Source: Haliscomenobacter sp.
GTDB lineage: Bacteria > Bacteroidota > Bacteroidia > Chitinophagales > Saprospiraceae
NCBI GenBank assembly: GCA_016707205.1
Contig: JADJHZ010000005.1
Span: 315,951-379,950 of the forward strand
Reading direction: 5' to 3'
Length of the DNA: 64,000 bases
Shown here: positions 17,786 to 26,081 of the stretch, in pieces
How the letters are laid out: each line of letters begins with the position of its first letter
Numbering within the stretch: the first letter of the stretch is position 1
Program-made: the position numbers and the translations under genes
Notes under the pieces: generated by a model
Database searches by the model: none
Told to the model about the DNA's origin: nothing
Seen by the model: the letters and a program-made list of their open reading frames with translations, nothing else

Positions 17786-19499
17786 TTACATGCTGAAGTA
17801 TTCCGCCAGGGGACCAAGCGCCAATGCGGGGAAAAACGCCAGGGCGGCAATGATGAAAATGACCGCAAAAGTCATCAGGCCAAACGTTCCGGTATCCGTT
17901 TGCAGGGTCCCCGCTCCTTCCGGGATTTGTTTCTTTTGGGCCAACAAACCAGCAATGGCTAAAGGGCCGGCAATAGGTAAAGAGCGGCCCAGGATAAGGA
18001 CCAAACCCGTGGAGAAATTCCAAAAGAAATTATTGTCCGCAAGTCCTTCAAAACCGCTGCCGTTGTTGGCAGACGCGGAAGCGTACTCATAAAGCATCTC
18101 GCTGAACCCATGGTAGGATGGGTTGTTAAGCCAGTTAGCGGGCTGAACCGACCATCCGGCTTGCGGGTAGGAAACCAGCACATAACTCGAAATAGCAGTA
18201 CCTGCCAGGATCAAAAAAGGGTGCAACAAAGCGATGAGCGTTGCGATCTTCATTTCCCTGGCTTCCACCTTTTTTCCAAGGAATTCGGGCGTACGGCCCA
18301 CCATGAGGCCGCTAATAAAAACCGCGATGATGAGGAAGACGAAATAATTCAGCAAGCCCACTCCTACCCCACCATAAAAGGCGTTGATCATCATATCCAG
18401 AAGAAGCAGTAAGCCGGTAAACGGCATCATGCTATCGTGCATGGCATTCACCGAGCCGTTGCTGGTAGCGGTTGTGCAAACCCCCCAAAGAGCAGATGCT
18501 GCCGCCCCAAACCGTACTTCTTTCCCTTCCATATTCCCCATAGGCTGCGCAATCCCCATCTCCGCGATGGCCCCATTGCCCTGCAGTTCGCTTACCATGG
18601 CGCCGCTCAGGAAAATCAAAAACCCAGCAGACATTACGCCAAAGATCACCCAAGCCAATTTCCTTCGGTTCAAAAAGAAACCTAGGGCAAATACCATGGC
18701 AACAGGGATAAGAACAATGGAAACCGTTTCGGCTATGTTGGTCAAATACGTGGGGTTTTCCAGAGGGGTGCGCCGAATTGACGCCAAAATACCCTCCCCC
18801 ATTGGTGCCCAACTGTTTTATAGCAATCATACCCGCCGCCGGACCTTGAGAAATAAATTGCTCCACTCCCTCCAGGGTTGTGATCGTTTCCTTGCCCTTA
18901 AACGTCATCGGCGTTCCCTCGAGGAGAAGGATCGTAGCCAGGACCACCGACAGGGGGATAAGGATGCGCGTGAGGCTTTTGACAAAGAAGTGATAAAAGT
19001 TGCCAATGGATTGGTGCGTCCCTTCCCTGAGGGCCTTGTAAACGCCTGCCAAGGCAGCCATACCGGTTGCGGCGCTTACGAATTGCAAAAACATAACTAC
19101 CGCAAGCTGCGTCAGGTAAGTAAGCCCCGATTCGCCAGAATAATGCTGCAAATTGCAGTTCACCACAAAGCTGATAATGGTATTGAACGCCAGGTCCGGC
19201 GTCATACCCGGGTTTCTGTCGGGATTTAGAAACAGGCCTCCCTGAAAGATCAGCATGAAAAAGCCGTAAACAAACCAAACGGCATTAATCGTAAGCAAAG
19301 CAACGAGGAATTCTTTCCAACTCATCTCGCGATTGGGATCAATTCCGCTAAACCGGAAAATCCACCGCTCCAGGGGGGCCATAAACGTCATCCAATTGCG
19401 CTCGCCGTTGTATACTTTCGCGATATGCCTCCCCAGAGGGAAGGCCAAAAAAACGGCAAGATAAATAATCAAGATTACCCCAAAAATTTCCGTTTCCAT
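17786..19499 (-). CDS. kdpA: Potassium-transporting ATPase KdpA subunit (one frameshift)
   Basis: The channel-like potassium-binding subunit, with about ten membrane helices. Selectivity loops are visible: FVVNCNLQHYSGES, LGTNGGGYFGVNSAHP, and TTATSNGSVNAMHDS further on. The first frame runs from 19499 to about 18763; after NSAHP it is wrong, and the next frame continues LENPTYLTNIAETVSI through AVFISGLMVGRTPEFLGKKVEAREMK to the end at 17786. One extra base in the CCCCTCT stretch at about 18762-18768 explains this. The restored length is about 570 residues, normal for KdpA. It is preceded by kdpF with a gap of 18 bases. Confidence 0.93.
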
Positions 19500-19517
19500 G
19501 AAGTATTTGTTTGCGTT

Positions 19518-19628
19518 TTAGAATTTTTCGGGCTTGATCAAAACATACATCAAATACCCGAACACCAGAATACATAGGATAAACAGCGCAATAAACATGT
19601 TGATAAAATTTAATATAAACTCATACAT
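19518..19628 (-). CDS. kdpF: KdpF-like small membrane subunit
   Basis: A 36-residue peptide: one membrane helix (INMFIALFILCILVFGYLM) followed by YVLIKPEKF, the conserved KdpF tail. KdpF is the smallest subunit of the KdpFABC complex. Its position directly before kdpA supports the assignment. It is too short for ordinary gene finders. Confidence 0.88.
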   Translation of the reverse strand: MYEFILNFINMFIALFILCILVFGYLMYVLIKPEKF

Positions 19629-19675
19629 GGGTAAGCGGCCGCAAATGGCAGAAAGCCTGTCCAGGACCCGGTAGG

Positions 19676-19777
19676 CTAAATTTTTTCAAACCAGTCGACG
19701 GATTTGAAAAAAATCCAGAAACAGAGTAATCCTACTCCGAGTAAAAAGAAGACGATGAGCGTTTGCATGGTTTTCAT
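19676..19777 (-). CDS. Small single-span membrane protein, first gene of the kdp transcript
   Basis: A 33-residue peptide beginning MKTMQTLIVFFLLGVG, with a single hydrophobic helix and the tail FFKSVDWFEKI. It sits 47 bases before kdpF and 20 bases after a candidate sigma-54 promoter, so it would be the first reading frame of the operon. I recognise the position and style as recurrent in Bacteroidota kdp clusters but know no function. A second KdpF-like accessory subunit is a possibility. Confidence 0.65.
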   Translation of the reverse strand: MKTMQTLIVFFLLGVGLLCFWIFFKSVDWFEKI

Positions 19778-19795
19778 TTTATTTATAAATACCCA

Positions 19796-19811
19796 TGCCA
19801 AAGGGATGCCA
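19796..19811 (-). promoter_or_regulatory. Candidate sigma-54 (-24/-12) promoter of the kdp operon
   Basis: On the minus strand the text TGGCATCCCTTTGGCA has the GG and GC dinucleotides exactly ten bases apart, as required. It matches TGGCAC-N5-TTGC at all but two positions. It lies about 20 bases before the first small ORF of the kdp block, and an AAA+ sigma-54 activator is encoded next door. Confidence 0.5.
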
Positions 19812-19959
19812 GAACGAATTCATTCAAGCCAATAAATTGGTTTTCAGTAAAATAAAACCCAGTGGCCGAGAAGCCAATCCTCATTCACCATGCAGAAATG
19901 GAAATGGATTTCCAAAATGGAAGGGAGATGGCATCAAAAAACGTTGCTTTGATTCGGAT

Positions 19960-20076
19960 ATATACTACCGGCCGCCGGGTTTTGTGCATTGAGGAAGGAT
20001 AGCCGCTACTTCGCCTTAGGCGAATGCGGGGAAGCGCGCGACGGCATGCACAAAACCTGGCAATGCGAAGCATACC
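19960..20076. repeat. GC-rich palindromic repeat, family A, copy 1
   Basis: A nested imperfect palindrome. The outer arms are TATACTACC near 19961 and GCATACC near 20076, and the inner arms GGTTTTGTGCAT and ATGCACAAAACC. It shares GCGCGACGGCATGCACAAAA and following bases with the copy at 28677. It looks like a REP-type element. It lies between the sigma-54 activator gene and the kdp promoter. Confidence 0.75.
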
Positions 20077-20146
20077 TGACCGGGTTGGTTTAGAAAAAGT
20101 ACAAACCACCTTGGTCCGTATATGTACCAAAGAGGAGCTGTGATAC

Positions 20147-21493
20147 CTACAGCCCGTACTCCTTTATTTTGGCGTAAAGCGTGGTGAGTCCGATCCCCAG
20201 AAGCTCGGCGGCTTTGGTTTTGTTGCCTTCGGTATAAGCAAGGACTTTGCTGATCTGATGTTTTTCCATTTCTGCCATCGATAGGGAAGAGGGCATAGGG
20301 CGAGGGGCCCATTGCTCATTCTGGATGTCAAGCGGTAAATGTTCAATACCCAAAACGTCTCCCTCGGCCAAAATACAGGCTCGTTCGATAATGTTGCGCA
20401 GTTCCCGCACGTTGCCCCGCCAGTTGTGTTGTTGGAGTTTATCCAAAAAGACGGGATCCATCCGGGAAATTTTTTTATTCAGTTTTTTTGAAAGAGCCGC
20501 CAGGAAATAACGGGCAATTGCCGGAATATCTTCTCTGCGTTTGTTCAGCGAAGGCAATTCAATTTGGAAGGCGCAAAGGCGGTAATATAAATCCAAGCGG
20601 AAATTCCCCTGATTGGATTCCTCCTGGAGGTTGCGGTTGGTAGCGGCAATGATCCGGACATCTGCCCTTTGAGGCTTGGTTTCTCCAACTTTTAGAAATT
20701 CTCCCGTTTCCAGCACCCGAAGGAGTTTAGCCTGAAGGTCTTGAGGCATTTCTCCAATTTCATCGAGGAAGAGGGTGCCTTTATGCGCTTCCTCTAATAA
20801 TCCTTTTTTATCGCGAACCGCCCCGGTAAAGGAGCCTGCTTTATGTCCAAACAGTTCGCTTTCCAGAATTTCCCGGCTAAACGCGCTGGTATTTACAGCG
20901 ACAAAGGGGCCTCCCACCCTTTGGCTAGCTTGGTGGATGGCTTTGGCGAAAATTTCCTTCCCTGTTCCGGTCTCCCCAGTGAGCAAGACGGTAGCGTCGG
21001 TCGGCGCTACTTTTTTGGCTAAAGAAATGACGTTTTGGATTGCTTCCGATTCGCCGATGATCTGGTCGAAGGTCATCCTTTCTGTGATCTTGGCTTCCAA
21101 TGCCTTGATCTTGAATTGAAGTTTTGCCTTTTCTATCGCCCGGGCGACTAACGGAAGGATTTTATTATTATCATCGCCTTTGACGAGGTAGTCAAACGCT
21201 CCATTTTTAATGGCCTGTACCCCATCATGGATGGCTCCAAAAGCGGTGAAGAGGATTATTTCCGTTGCTGGAAATCGTTCTTTGATGGTCCTGGCCGCTT
21301 CGACCCCGTTCCCATCGGGTAGCTTAACATCGCAAAGGACAAGAAGCGTGGGATTAGCTTCCAGGGCTTTCAGGCCCTGGCCTATCGTTTCTGCCTGTTC
21401 CACCGAATAGTCCTCCGCGCGCAGCAGCCGCGCCACCATTTGGCGTAGCTGAGGTTCATCATCAATGATGAGTATATCTGTTAAAGGTATCAT
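20147..21493 (-). CDS. Sigma-54-dependent response regulator (NtrC type)
   Basis: 448 residues. The N-terminal receiver has its phospho-acceptor Asp in VLCDVKLPDGNG, near residue 53. The central AAA+ domain has Walker A GETGTGKEIFAKAIH, the sigma-54 contact loop ELFGHKAGSFTGAV (GSFTGA instead of GAFTGA) and Walker B LFLDEIGEM. The C-terminal Fis-type HTH is NKTKAAELLGIGLTTLYAKIKEYGL. The start MIPLTDILIIDDE was chosen because the receiver begins there; 41 upstream codons have no homology. It sits upstream of kdp on the same strand and probably receives phosphate from the kinase at 11009-12709. It would then activate the promoter at 19796, replacing the OmpR-type KdpE of other bacteria. The partnership is inference from context. 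Confidence 0.9.
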   Translation of the reverse strand: MIPLTDILIIDDEPQLRQMVARLLRAEDYSVEQAETIGQGLKALEANPTLLVLCDVKLPDGNGVEAARTIKERFPATEIILFTAFGAIHDGVQAIKNGAFDYLVKGDDNNKILPLVARAIEKAKLQFKIKALEAKITERMTFDQIIGESEAIQNVISLAKKVAPTDATVLLTGETGTGKEIFAKAIHQASQRVGGPFVAVNTSAFSREILESELFGHKAGSFTGAVRDKKGLLEEAHKGTLFLDEIGEMPQDLQAKLLRVLETGEFLKVGETKPQRADVRIIAATNRNLQEESNQGNFRLDLYYRLCAFQIELPSLNKRREDIPAIARYFLAALSKKLNKKISRMDPVFLDKLQQHNWRGNVRELRNIIERACILAEGDVLGIEHLPLDIQNEQWAPRPMPSSLSMAEMEKHQISKVLAYTEGNKTKAAELLGIGLTTLYAKIKEYGL

Positions 21494-21629
21494 ACAGTGA
21501 AAGCGAAGCCCCTGGTCTGAGCCGGCGCCCGGCGCTTCTGGTTCCAATATTACCCACAAGACCGATTGCCTTTTTTGCTCTCCCATCCCCCAATGAAAAG
21601 AGCCCAAAATACCCACACGCGGTCTGATC

Positions 21630-23519
21630 TTACCGATTTACAGCCAATTTTTTCACGACGACTCCTTCATCCGTCCAAATCTTCAGCACATATATTCCTG
21701 ATGAAAGGCGATCAACAGGCAGCTTGTCCGCTGAAGCGCTTTCCAGAACCTGGTTTCCCTGGAGGTCGTAACAAACCAAACGACGCAGAGTAAGCCCTTG
21801 GGCATCTACGGTAAAAAATCCGGAAGCCGGGTTAGGAGCAAGGGTAACCCGCCGGGCGACGGCTGGGTCGTTGATCCCGGTAGCGAGCACGATCGTACTG
21901 GAAGAAGCACGGGGCGCCGATGCCTGGGCTTCCTCCTGGGCATTGATCAGGCGGACGTTTGCGATGGTGAAGGTCAGGCCGGAAGGCGCGGCTTTCGCGT
22001 CGATGGCGGCCTTAAGCTGGGCAATCGCCCCAAACCCAGACCGGTTGATGCGGTTGCTGGCGCTGATGGCCAGGTCAATACGGCCTTCTCCAGGAAAATT
22101 GCGGTGCGCCGTTAGCGTTCGGGTAGAAGGGTCGTTGAGCCAGGAGGAGGAGAACAGCGCGGTTACGCTGCCCGGCACGATCCGGGTTTTGTCGTACAGA
22201 ACGGAGAAGGCAACCCCATACACTCCGCTGGCGGGCTGGTCCTTTTCCCCAAGCATAATATCAAACGTGGCCATTTCCCCTGGTTGAACTTCCCGGGGAG
22301 CGACGAAAAGAGGCGCCCCTGCCGCACGCGGAACCAGGGGTTCTGCCGGCTGAAAACCGCTTTGGGCTTTTGTCTTGCCCCAGTTGGCCTCAATAGCCGC
22401 CAGATCGCCCGTCTCAATGCGGCCGTTGCCATCCGTGTCCAGGTGCTTGAAATTGACGTTGGCCGCCGGAGTGGACAAAGCCCAGCTCGCCGCCGGTAGC
22501 GCTTTCCATTCGATGGCCTGGTTTATCCGGGAAGGCCCTTCGCCCCCAAATCCAAGGCCGAGCTGCAAGACGTCGAAATGGTTGACCACATCGTCTTTAT
22601 TGGCGTCGCCGGGGCGCATCAACGGGTCTTTTTCAACGACGATCGTACCCGGCTGGCGGTAGAGGTTAAGCAGGTTTTCCTTAATGTCGATTAGCTCGAT
22701 CGCCGTAGGCGTTTCGGTAAAATCCACCTTGGAAACGCCTTCCTTTATCGCCGTAAAACACAACTCGTAAAACGTATCTCCAGGTTTTAATGCCAAGCCG
22801 GTAATCAAATCTTCCGAAATCCAGGAAAACGTAAGTTTCCCCTGGCTCCTTAGGACCATTCCAAAATTCTTATCTGGCTTCAATCCAGGCAAAGCCAGAT
22901 TCTGAACGGTATCGAGGGTTAAAATGGCCGGGTCCCAGCTTAGGGTGTACTGAATGGCCAGCAACGAATCGGCAAAAGCGTTTACTCCAAGACGGACGCA
23001 GGCTTTCTGCCCCGGCGCCATGACCGTATCCGAAATAGCCAGACCAATGGATTCGTCAGGAATCACCTTAGCGCTCCCAGGGGTAGAAAGGATGGAAATC
23101 GGCTGCTGCCCTTTCGCGGCGGCCTTCAACAAAGGATAATCGCTCAAAAAAACCATCGGAGCGCCAGCCCGGACCGCTTTGAAACAAAAATCTGCCATCG
23201 AAACGCCTGAAGGCAGCGTGCCGCCTGCGCCCGATTCCCAGACTACCGTCAGCACATTTCCGCCAACCGCCTGTACCGTAAGCGTTCCCGGCAAATCCGG
23301 GTTCTTTTGAACCGATTGGTACTCCAATTCGCTGGAAAAAAATTGCAGGCTGAACTGAACTTTCGTCAGGTTGGAAAACCCTTTGGTATTCAGCTTAAAA
23401 CAAACGGTCTTTCCTTTTATGGCCGTTCCGCCTTCGAGGGTCAGGCTTAAGGTATCTTGTGCCGAGAGGGGAAGCAAAAAAAGAAAAGAGAGGCAAAAAA
23501 GACTGGCAAACGCTTTCAT
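21630..23519 (-). CDS. Secreted cohesin/dockerin protein with T9SS type A sorting domain
   Basis: 629 residues. A signal peptide (FASLFCLSFLFLLPLSAQ) leads to two cohesin-like domains at about 20-150 and 155-290 (QFSLQFFSSELEYQSV, QYTLSWDPAILTLDTV). A dockerin-like pair of calcium loops follows: GDANKDDVVNHFDVLQLG near 305 and DTDGNGRIETGDLAAIEANW near 365. A third cohesin-type domain lies at about 400-530, then the T9SS type A C-terminal domain (LAPNPASGFFTVDAQ ... LVCYDLQGNQVLES ... SGIYVLKIWTDEGVVVKKLAV). It should be exported and anchored at the cell surface. No catalytic module is present, so a structural or adapter role is likely. Cohesins and dockerin on one chain allow self-association; that is inference. 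Confidence 0.85.
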   Translation of the reverse strand: MKAFASLFCLSFLFLLPLSAQDTLSLTLEGGTAIKGKTVCFKLNTKGFSNLTKVQFSLQFFSSELEYQSVQKNPDLPGTLTVQAVGGNVLTVVWESGAGGTLPSGVSMADFCFKAVRAGAPMVFLSDYPLLKAAAKGQQPISILSTPGSAKVIPDESIGLAISDTVMAPGQKACVRLGVNAFADSLLAIQYTLSWDPAILTLDTVQNLALPGLKPDKNFGMVLRSQGKLTFSWISEDLITGLALKPGDTFYELCFTAIKEGVSKVDFTETPTAIELIDIKENLLNLYRQPGTIVVEKDPLMRPGDANKDDVVNHFDVLQLGLGFGGEGPSRINQAIEWKALPAASWALSTPAANVNFKHLDTDGNGRIETGDLAAIEANWGKTKAQSGFQPAEPLVPRAAGAPLFVAPREVQPGEMATFDIMLGEKDQPASGVYGVAFSVLYDKTRIVPGSVTALFSSSWLNDPSTRTLTAHRNFPGEGRIDLAISASNRINRSGFGAIAQLKAAIDAKAAPSGLTFTIANVRLINAQEEAQASAPRASSSTIVLATGINDPAVARRVTLAPNPASGFFTVDAQGLTLRRLVCYDLQGNQVLESASADKLPVDRLSSGIYVLKIWTDEGVVVKKLAVNR

Positions 23520-23592
23520 GGGAAATGAACGGTTTAGTTACTAAAAGCTGCCTCAAGATAAAAAAAGGGCCGCTATGCGGGGCAGGAAAAGA

Positions 23593-23646
23593 TAAAAAAA
23601 GGGAATTTATGAAGAAGCGCACGAATGGGCTTTTTCATAAATTCCC
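23593..23646 (-). terminator. Terminator of the superoxide dismutase gene
   Basis: On the minus strand the arms GGGAATTTATGAA and TTCATAAATTCCC pair over 13 bases and are followed by seven T. Confidence 0.8.
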
Positions 23647-23670
23647 TCTTTTCTCTGAATCGGCAATGCG

Positions 23671-24285
23671 TTACTTCGCAGCCAGGTAGAGGCGGTTTAC
23701 CTCATTCCAGTTGACCACGTTATAAAACGCCTCCACATAATCCGGACGGCGGTTTTGGTAGTTCAGGTAATAGGCGTGCTCCCAAACGTCGAGGCCCAAA
23801 ACGGGTTGGCCTTTCTGCTCGGTCACGTCCATCAGGGGGTTATCCTGATTGGGGGTAGAGCTTACAAACAGCTTGCCCTCCGCGCCTACGCAAAGCCAGG
23901 CCCATCCAGATCCAAACCGGGTCGCTGCCGCAGCGGAAAACAGTTTTTTAAACTCTTCGAAAGCGCCGAAATCCTGAATGATCGCGTCGTGAATCGCCGT
24001 ACCCGCAGCAGGTTGCGCAGAGCCATTGGGCGACATCAGCGTCCAGAACAAATTGTGGTTGTAATACCCTCCTCCGTTGTTGCGGACAGCAGGGGAATAT
24101 TTGGAAATGCTGGCCAAAATAGCCTCAATGGTCATATGTTCCATGTCCGTACCCTGAATGGCCGCATTCAGGTTGTTGGTATACGCCGCATGGTGTTTGC
24201 CATGGTGGATCTCCATGGTCCGGGCGTCGATATGAGGCTCGAGGGCGTCAAAGCTATACGGAAGGTTGGGAAGTTGAAAAGCCAT
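23671..24285 (-). CDS. sodA: Superoxide dismutase (Fe/Mn)
   Basis: A 204-residue cytosolic enzyme that converts superoxide to oxygen and peroxide. Metal ligands are visible in order: His in EIHHGKHHAAYTNN, His in GGGYYNHNLFW, and Asp and His in GLDVWEHAYYLNYQN. The GSGWAWL segment is also typical. The length is normal. The motif set does not decide between iron and manganese here; the Gly/Gln distribution is compatible with a cambialistic enzyme. It is monocistronic, with a -7 box TAGTTTTG about 35 bases upstream and a strong terminator downstream. Confidence 0.95.
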   Translation of the reverse strand: MAFQLPNLPYSFDALEPHIDARTMEIHHGKHHAAYTNNLNAAIQGTDMEHMTIEAILASISKYSPAVRNNGGGYYNHNLFWTLMSPNGSAQPAAGTAIHDAIIQDFGAFEEFKKLFSAAAATRFGSGWAWLCVGAEGKLFVSSTPNQDNPLMDVTEQKGQPVLGLDVWEHAYYLNYQNRRPDYVEAFYNVVNWNEVNRLYLAAK

Positions 24286-24320
24286 AAACTTGGATTTTTG
24301 GTTGTTAAACAGGATAAAGA

Positions 24321-24328
24321 CAAAACTA
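24321..24328 (-). promoter_or_regulatory. Candidate -7 promoter element of the sod gene
   Basis: On the minus strand TAGTTTTG fits TAnnTTTG exactly, about 36 bases before the ATG at 24285. Confidence 0.5.
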
Positions 24329-24484
24329 CCTTTCTAACGCCGTCCTATCCAATTAGTTTATCCGAAAGGGCGATTTACCTTCATTTTTCCTCCGGAATTC
24401 AGACCGCAACTTATGCCGAAGCCTGCGATTTTTGCCTTACTTTTAGCCGGATTTTTCATGCCTTCATTTAAATAACCGGAACCT

Positions 24485-25881
24485 ATGGAATACCGTATCG
24501 AAAAAGACACGCTTGGCCCCGTTCAGGTGCCCGCAACGAAATACTGGGGAGCACAAACCCAGCGTTCGTTCCAGAATTTCAAAATCGGTGGCCACCGCAT
24601 GCCGATGGAAATTATCCGGGCTTTTGCCATTCTCAAAAAAGCTGCCGCCCTTACGAACGTGGAGCTCGGCGTACTTCCCGAGGAGAAATCCAAGCTGATC
24701 TGCCAGGTTTGCGACGAGATCCTTCAGGGGCAACACGACGACGAATTTCCGCTGGTGGTGTGGCAAACAGGATCCGGCACCCAGAGCAACATGAACCTCA
24801 ACGAGGTAATCGCCAACCGGGCGCACGTGATCTCCGGCGGTACCCTGACCGACGAGGCCAAGGTGCTCAAAGCGAACGACGACGTCAATATGTCTCAATC
24901 CTCCAACGACACCTTCCCCACCGCGATGCATATTGCCGCCTACCAGAAACTGGTATCGGCCACCCTGCCCTCCTGGAAACCCTCCGGTCGACGCTCGAGT
25001 CCAAAGCCCGGGAGTACATGGGGGTGGTCAAGATCGGGCGGACCCACTTCATGGACGCCACCCCGATGACGCTCGGCCAGGAATTGTCTGGCTACGCTGC
25101 CCAACTCGGATATGGGATCCAGGCGATCAAGAACACCCTGCCGCACTTGTCCGAGCTTGCCCTCGGCGGCACGGCTGTAGGGACCGGATTGAATACGCCT
25201 CCTCGTTATTCCGAAACGGTGGCCCGGCATATTGCCCAGTTATCCGGCTTGCCCTTCGTGACGGCGCCCAATAAGTTCGAAGCCCTCGCTACCCACGACG
25301 CCCTGGTGGAATCCCACGGCGCTCTAAAAACAGTTGCCGTCAGCCTGATGAAAATTGGCAACGACATCCGGATGCTGGCCTCCGGCCCCCGGTCCGGAAT
25401 CGGGGAAATCCTGATCCCGACCAACGAACCCGGCTCGTCCATCATGCCCGGGAAGGTGAACCCCACCCAATCCGAAGCGCTGACCATGGCCATGGCGCAG
25501 GTGCTCGGCAACGACGTAGCCATCAATATCGGCGGCATGAGCGGGCACTTTGAACTCAACGTCTTCAAACCCCTGATCATTTTTAATTTCCTCACTTCCG
25601 CCCAACTCATCGCCGATGCCTGTCTGAGTTTCAACGAACACTGCGCTACCGGAATCGAGCCCAACTACGCCCGCATTCAGGAGCACCTCAACAACTCCCT
25701 GATGCTGGTCACCGCCCTGAATACGAAAATCGGCTACTATAAAGCGGCGGAGATCGCCCAGAAAGCGTTTAAGGACAATAGCACGCTGAAAGAAACTGCC
25801 GTCGCCCTTGGATACCTTACGGCAGCAGAATTTGACGAATGGGTGCGCCCGGAGGATATGATCTCCGGGCAGGGCGGGTAA
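24485..25881 (+). CDS. fumC: Class II fumarate hydratase (one frameshift)
   Basis: The TCA-cycle enzyme that interconverts fumarate and malate. The first frame gives RIEKDTLGPVQVPATKYWGAQTQRS, GSGTQSNMNLNEVIANRA and the NDDVNMSQSSNDTFPTAMH block, then breaks after SATLP. The next frame continues ALLETLRSTLESKAREYMGVVKIGRTHFMDATPMTLGQE and later the fumarase signature GSSIMPGKVNP. Joining the frames near 24961-24972 (one base missing) gives an intact protein of about 465 residues, the normal length. The active-site Ser loop (SSIMPGKVN) and His (KIGRTH) are present. It is monocistronic on the plus strand. An inactivated fumarase is unlikely; a sequence error is more probable. Confidence 0.92.
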
Positions 25882-25892
25882 TTTTATTTTCG

Positions 25893-26044
25893 GGGCTGTC
25901 TCAAAAGACCGTTCTTTGCTCCCGGCGTGAAATTTTATTTTCTTTTTTCAATTCTTTTAAAAAATTGCAACGTAGTTTTTTAAAAAGAATTGAAAAAGAA
26001 AATATTTTGGCAGCCAGGAGCGAAAACAGTCTTTTAGATAGCCC
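25893..26044. mobile_element. MITE-like inverted-repeat element
   Basis: About 32-base imperfect terminal inverted repeats: GGGCTGTCTCAAAAGACCG... on the left, and the complement of GACTGTTTTCGCTCC with GGGCTATCTAAAA on the right. The A/T-rich centre is itself palindromic (CAATTCTTTT / AAAAGAATTG). There is no transposase. It resembles the non-autonomous ends of IS elements that begin GGCTGTCTCAAAA. It lies in the 200-base gap between fumC and pbpC, directly before the pbpC start. Confidence 0.65.
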
Positions 26045-26081
26045 TGATCCTTGCGAAAACCCTTTTCTTCTAATACCAAGT

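Noticed and set aside
24709..25881. Fumarase downstream frame as a separate 390-residue protein
   Set aside because: It begins in out-of-frame text and lacks the N-terminal domain; it is the second part of the frameshifted fumC.
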